11,444 bases of DNA, taken from the NCBI GenBank assembly GCA_028565635.1, contig JAOXYB010053179.1, positions 1-11,444 on the forward strand, read 5' to 3'. The stretch is from Phoronis ovalis. Its lineage: Eukaryota; Phoronida; Phoronidae. A program made the position numbers and the translations under genes. Positions 8,239 through 11,444 of the stretch are shown one piece after another. The notes beneath the pieces are model-generated. The model made no database searches and was not told the origin of the DNA. It worked only from the letters and a program-made list of their open reading frames with translations. The number at the start of each line of letters is the position of its first letter. The first letter of the stretch is position 1.

Positions 8239-9018
8239 GTAAGCAATCAGTTTGTTTATTTGGGTTATAATTTTCACAAAATATCTAAATTTTTCGTCAC
8301 AACCCGGGCTTAAAATCGGATCTTGTTAACTATTATTTCTGCAAAAAATACCCTATTGCTTACCTTTTGCTTCCTAAAAAACGCAATGGCTAATTTGTGT
8401 GTGTCTGCAAAATCTGTATGCTAAAAATGAAACATCGTTTTTGTTGAAGTCAAAAACCGAATCCACTCTACGAATTTAATCAAAAAAACTGGACCCATTC
8501 TGCTAATAGATAAAACGCCAGGATCCACCATGATATTTTATTCACAAAAAAAACGGATTCACTACGTACTCCGTTAGTTTGATAAAAAAAAACAGATCCA
8601 TTTGGAACCGCACATCCCTGTAACTTAAATCCTGACTACCCCATGCTGGCATATGTTATTGGTTAGCACAGGAACGCCTGGCAAAACTAAGATGTTGGGG
8701 TTCAATACCTATTTTCTCAAGATCCATGAAAAAATAAGAAACAAGCAAATCTTAATAAGTATCTCTACGCAATTAGAGGGCCAAATAAAGGCTGTAAACC
8801 ACCGAATACTAATAATTTGTATTCTTAATTATTTTATAGATTATGCTAGATTAAGCACACATGGTCAGATTGTTAATGAAAATGCAGTGGGTGTACCATG
8901 CTGTAGTCCGACCAAACTGATGCCTATATCAATGCTCTACTTCAAGGAAGACAAAACGTCATATGTGCGAGAGGATGTAGCTAATATGCAAGTGGTGAAA
9001 TGCGATTGCGAACATTAG
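7678..9018 (+). CDS. Activin/inhibin-beta-like TGF-beta ligand, cassette B (3' part; exons 7678-8238 and 8840-9018)
   Basis: Tandem paralogue of cassette A with the same exon structure and phases. The prodomain segment keeps [21 protein letters not shown]...[13 protein letters not shown] and RGSKRPF. The cleavage site RRQKR ends at 8096. The mature part is about 106 residues with nine cysteines (NLTC, SCC, NYC, GSC, PCC, KCDC). Finger 1 keeps [14 protein letters not shown], close to the vertebrate activin pattern, and [15 protein letters not shown] starts at 8899. The stop TAG is at 9016-9018. The wrist segment is shorter still (about 23 residues between GSC and CC). No frameshift or premature stop is seen, which argues for function. 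No signal-peptide exon could be found between the two cassettes. A short foldback element sits immediately after the stop. Confidence 0.93.
8239..8839 (+). other. Intron between cassette B exons (601 nt, phase 1)
   Basis: The donor GTAAGC and acceptor TATTTTATAG join G|AT (Asp), keeping the cystine-knot frame. The intron is about 150 nt longer than in copy A because it contains a dispersed repeat at about 8296-8622. The acceptor pyrimidine tract is weaker than in copy A. The frame is also open upstream of the acceptor back to 8653, which is fortuitous. Confidence 0.9.
8296..8622 (+). repeat. Dispersed repeat, second copy (in cassette B intron)
   Basis: It resembles the element at 2863-3088. 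The start (TCACAACCCGGGCTTAAAA) is comparable to ACACAGACTTAAAAACCGG there. The body holds about five imperfect units near 8450-8606 of the form AAAAAACCGGATCCACTCTGC. The end, ACCGCACATCCCTGTA (8607-8622), is close to the reverse complement of TGTAGGGATGTGCGAC at 2863. The left end is degenerate and its boundary uncertain. There is no coding content. Confidence 0.5.
8840..9018 (+). CDS. Cassette B terminal exon: wrist, CCSPTK, finger 2, stop
   Basis: After the split-codon bases, 58 codons and TAG follow. It encodes DYARLSTHG, a shortened wrist, [16 protein letters not shown], a charged loop ([11 protein letters not shown]) and KCDCEH-stop. The motif spacing matches the end of activin/myostatin-type ligands. 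It is five residues shorter than copy A in the wrist. Confidence 0.93.
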
Positions 9019-9025
9019 AATTTTG
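9018..9025 (+). repeat. Left copy of 8-bp target-site duplication (GAATTTTG)
   Basis: It starts with the last base of the TAG stop codon and is repeated at 9402-9409. The single matching site in copy A (TAGAATTTGG, 6132-6141) is consistent with duplication on insertion. Confidence 0.6.
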
Positions 9026-9068
9026 GATGTCAATTATACGTTTTTTTCCTTTTCCCTTTTTTCGTGTC

Positions 9069-9298
9069 TTGAGAACCCTAATTTTGAGTCGAATAACGAA
9101 AAGGAAATCATTTCCTGTTTCCCTTTTCAATTTGATTCGAATAAAAAAGGAAACATTTCCTTATTCCTTATTCAATTTTGAACCGAATAAGGAAAAAGAA
9201 ATCATTTCTTAATTTTTCCTAACTCGATTTGGGTCCGAATAAGGAATGAGGAAACATTATTCCATTTTCTTTATTCGACTCGAAATTGGGGTTCTCAA
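9069..9298. repeat. Inverted repeat with internal tandem units inside the foldback element
   Basis: The arms 9069-9095 and 9272-9298 are reverse complements at 25 of 27 positions. The sequence between them consists of imperfect repeats starting near 9090, 9138, 9184 and 9235, each with CGAATAA followed by A/G-rich then T/C-rich runs. The whole can fold into a long hairpin as RNA or single-stranded DNA. Confidence 0.7.
9140..9145 (+). terminator. AATAAA hexamer within the foldback element
   Basis: This is the first canonical polyadenylation hexamer after the cassette B stop, about 120 nt downstream. It lies in inserted repeat sequence. Use as a real signal is inferred only. Confidence 0.3.
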
Positions 9299-9400
9299 AA
9301 CTTGACTAGGGGTTTTCTTTCCTGAAACCCTCAATCGAATGGGGATAAGGAAACAGCTCTTTTTTCTTTATAGAATAATGAAAAATGAACTTAATTGACA

Positions 9401-9478
9401 TGAATTTTGAAACTTTCCTTGATAATGATCTCGTTTTGTGTTAGCGGCTGTGATATCGACAGCGTAATTTTTGTAAAA
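9401..9478 (+). other. 3' flank conserved block 1, copy B
   Basis: Counterpart of 6132-6209. It has been moved about 376 bp away from the cassette B stop codon by the foldback insertion. The open frame running through it (from 9407) is not conserved as protein in copy A and is probably not coding. Confidence 0.75.
9402..9409 (+). repeat. Right copy of 8-bp target-site duplication (GAATTTTG)
   Basis: It matches 9018-9025 exactly. Directly after it the sequence resumes homology with the copy A 3' flank (AAACTTTCCTT...). Confidence 0.6.
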
Positions 9479-9627
9479 TGGACAGTGACTAAATGTAACT
9501 CTGAAACCCGATTGGAGATATCTTGGAAATACGTTCCACTTTGTAGAAGGGTAATGAACCGGATCTCATACGGAAACACGAATAAGTCGAGTACAATTAA
9601 ACAGTCCACTGTCCACTGTCCATCTTC

Positions 9628-9719
9628 TTGGAATTCCAGCCGTCTGATAGCTGTGATAGTTTTGGATTGATAGATCTTAAGATTTGCAAGAAAAATTCGA
9701 CGACGGCTTAAAGCATTTA
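9628..9719 (+). other. 3' flank conserved block 2, copy B
   Basis: Counterpart of 6432-6510 with an internal expansion of about 13 bp. It lies nearer to block 1 than in copy A. Confidence 0.7.
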
Positions 9720-11444
9720 CTTTAATGACACTTTGTATTCTGTCAAACAGTTGGCCTTAATAAGAAATGTGTATATCAGGGTTATAGTCACTTTTCGAAA
9801 AATACTGGTATAAAAATCGGGACAGACATATAAAAAGTCAATTCAACCTGCAACATTGATACCGTCTCTAAAATTTGGAATTATAACCCTGTAAATGAAA
9901 AGTCGAATTTTTATTTGTAAATTGAATGTTGTTTGTATTTTAAAATGGTACTGATAAATGAATAATGTTGTGTTAAAAACATTTGTTAGCCAGTAAGAAA
10001 AATAATATCGTTAGTTTTCCTTTCTTCTTCTTTCTTACAATTTCAACAACTATTTTCCTCTTGGTATTTGAAATGTGACATCTCTGAGATGGGCGATAGT
10101 TGAGCTTTAAATGATTTAGATTAATCAAAAGTAAACATTTTAAACTTTCTGTTAAAAAATACTCAAAGATGAATAGGCTGAAATATGGAGTTATTTTACA
10201 GACTGAAAATCGATAACAGTTTGGTTTACGGGCTTGTGGTTGACATGTGAGATCCCCACAATTGTCCTATGGCGGCGGAATTGACCTATATGAAGACTTA
10301 ATATTAATATTTTAAAGGCCAAAAGCGCGCTTCACAAATTAACTTTATTAAATTTGATTAATATATAAATAACCAAGTCAAAAGGTCACTTAGGGGGCTA
10401 ATAGCAATAATCATTGCCTCTGTTAAAAAAGTTTTCTCACGTTTGTGTTGCACTGTTACACAAGGATATCACTTATTTATTATCGCTAATACAAATGTAT
10501 AACAGCAGCTATTACAGTAATATGCATAAAAAGTTACATTATTCATACACAGTTATTACACGCTAGTAAGTACACGTGCATACTTAAACATCTGGGTCCC
10601 TCTTAGTTTATCGACTTGTTTTTAATTAAACGCTAAAATTCACTTTGTAACTAGAGTATCTATCCCAGCTGATCCAGGTGAACAACATATGAAGGTGACA
10701 CGAAATATCATATTACAATACGTACAATGCATAGTTTATAAAACAAGGCCCCGGGAAAGAGCACAACAAATATCTCTATCCAACGCATTATCATTAACAA
10801 GCAAGCATGCCCACATCAAGTGACTAGTGATTGTAACATCTTATATCATAAATCCGTTTTTGTATTTGATCGACCTTTTGATGTATTTTCATTTTGTAAA
10901 ATAGTGGCGGTATTGTATTGTAGAAAAATGCTCTGAAAATGCAGTGCTTTTCACAATTTTACAATTAATCAATATATTTTTTTATTTATCCAAAATAAGG
11001 TTTTCTTAAGTGGAAACTCAGATATTAAAAGTATTTTTTTATCAAACTACTACCTTACTTATGTTAGCACCAGTACAGCAAATAGCATATACGTCCATTA
11101 TCAGAGTAAAAGCTCCACTTTTACATTACAATCAGTAATGCAAATATTAAAACAATTTATGTCTCCCTCTCAAAAAGGTTACCATTTTTAAAATGCAAAA
11201 AACAGACGTGCACAGTTTTCAACAAAGCAAAGGCCTCAGCAGTTTCAACAGATACGGTAAATGTGAGAAGTGTCAATTCCGCATTCGACTATCTCCAGTT
11301 ACAAAGAAAACTTACCAACGATAGACCAATTTGATACTGACACTATAACTTTCATCGAAAAACTTCAGACTAGAAAATAGTACCTGTTGTTTTCGGAAGA
11401 AGAGTTATCTTTGATTGACGTCCGTGACCCCACACATATACCAC
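9720..11444. other. Non-coding 3' flank, no gene recognised
   Basis: Similarity to unit A continues weakly to about 10000 (for example TAAAAATCG near 9811 against 6624, and the TTGTTTGT...TGTTGTGTT run near 9929-9967). Beyond that the sequence is AT-rich with no long open frame. On the minus strand an ATG at 11355 reads 13 codons into a GTAAGT donor at 11315-11310; this is noted only as a possibility. Confidence 0.5.

Larger units (their letters stand above)
9026..9401 (+). mobile_element. Non-autonomous foldback/MITE-like element inserted at the cassette B stop codon
   Basis: The ends carry the inverted pair ATGTCAATTA (9027-9036) and TTAATTGACAT (9391-9401). They are flanked by the direct repeat GAATTTTG at 9018-9025 and 9402-9409, an apparent 8-bp target-site duplication. 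Copy A lacks the segment: its TAGAATTTGG runs straight into sequence matching 9410 onward, giving an empty-site comparison. Inside, 9069-9095 and 9272-9298 form a second inverted repeat (25 of 27 matches). Between them are about four imperfect 46-52 bp tandem units beginning CGAATAA and rich in GGAAA...TTTCC. There is no transposase ORF. An 8-bp duplication is typical of hAT-type insertion, but the ends do not let me assign a superfamily. Confidence 0.72.
7130..10000 (+). repeat. Tandem segmental duplication, unit B
   Basis: Second unit of the duplication, directly abutting unit A. It is longer than unit A mainly because a foldback element was inserted at 9026-9401 and a dispersed repeat lies in its intron near 8296-8622. 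Copy B's exons are intact. The sequence 5' of its first exon matches unit A's intronic sequence but offers no coherent exon, so the duplicated block seems to begin downstream of the gene's 5' exons. The distal boundary near 10000 is approximate. Confidence 0.72.

Noticed and set aside
9470-9510. Resemblance of GACAGTGACTAAATGTAACTCTGAA to the end of the copy A terminal exon, suggesting a third cassette remnant
   Set aside because: About 22 of 28 bases match, but the surrounding sequence aligns better with the copy A 3' flank (6199-6235) and there is no cystine-knot sequence upstream. Probably coincidence.

Overview
This is an AT-rich, intron-bearing metazoan locus. Consensus GT/AG splice sites, a TGF-beta-superfamily ligand, a long dinucleotide microsatellite and several short non-autonomous repeats all point to an animal nuclear genome. 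A lophotrochozoan, possibly a bivalve mollusc, is my best guess; it rests on overall character, not on a diagnostic match. No RNA gene, CRISPR array or bacterial-type operon is visible.

The core of the window holds two head-to-tail copies of a two-exon cassette encoding the C-terminal part of an activin/inhibin-beta-like ligand. Copy A has exons 4924-5484 and 5938-6134. Copy B has exons 7678-8238 and 8840-9018. In both copies the first exon encodes the second half of the prodomain, a furin-type RRQKR site and finger 1 of the mature cystine-knot ligand. The second exon encodes the wrist segment, the CCSPTK motif and finger 2, and ends in CxCE(Y/H)-stop. Both internal exons are exactly 561 nt, start and end in phase 1, and are open throughout. 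The predicted mature peptides are about 109 residues (A) and 106 residues (B), each with nine cysteines.

The similarity between copies is not confined to exons. It starts about 500 bp upstream of each first exon and continues through introns and 3' flank, so the duplicated unit is about 2.75 kb. It covers roughly 4376-7130 and 7130-10000. I find no exon for a signal peptide or N-terminal prodomain in this unit, so copy B appears to have been duplicated without a 5' exon of its own. The two intact cassettes may be alternative terminal exons of one gene sharing upstream exons outside what I can identify. Two genes with unrecognised small first exons, or an orphan copy B, remain possible.

Region by region: 1-4375 is non-coding as far as I can tell, with a (TG)n(GA)n microsatellite, a 26/27-bp tandem duplication, a short G-rich tandem repeat and a MITE-like element near 2863-3088. 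The region 4376-7130 is duplication unit A and 7130-10000 is unit B. Unit B also carries a second MITE-family copy in its intron and a ~376-bp foldback element, bounded by an 8-bp direct repeat, at its stop codon. The region 10000-11444 is non-coding flank with nothing I can identify confidently.
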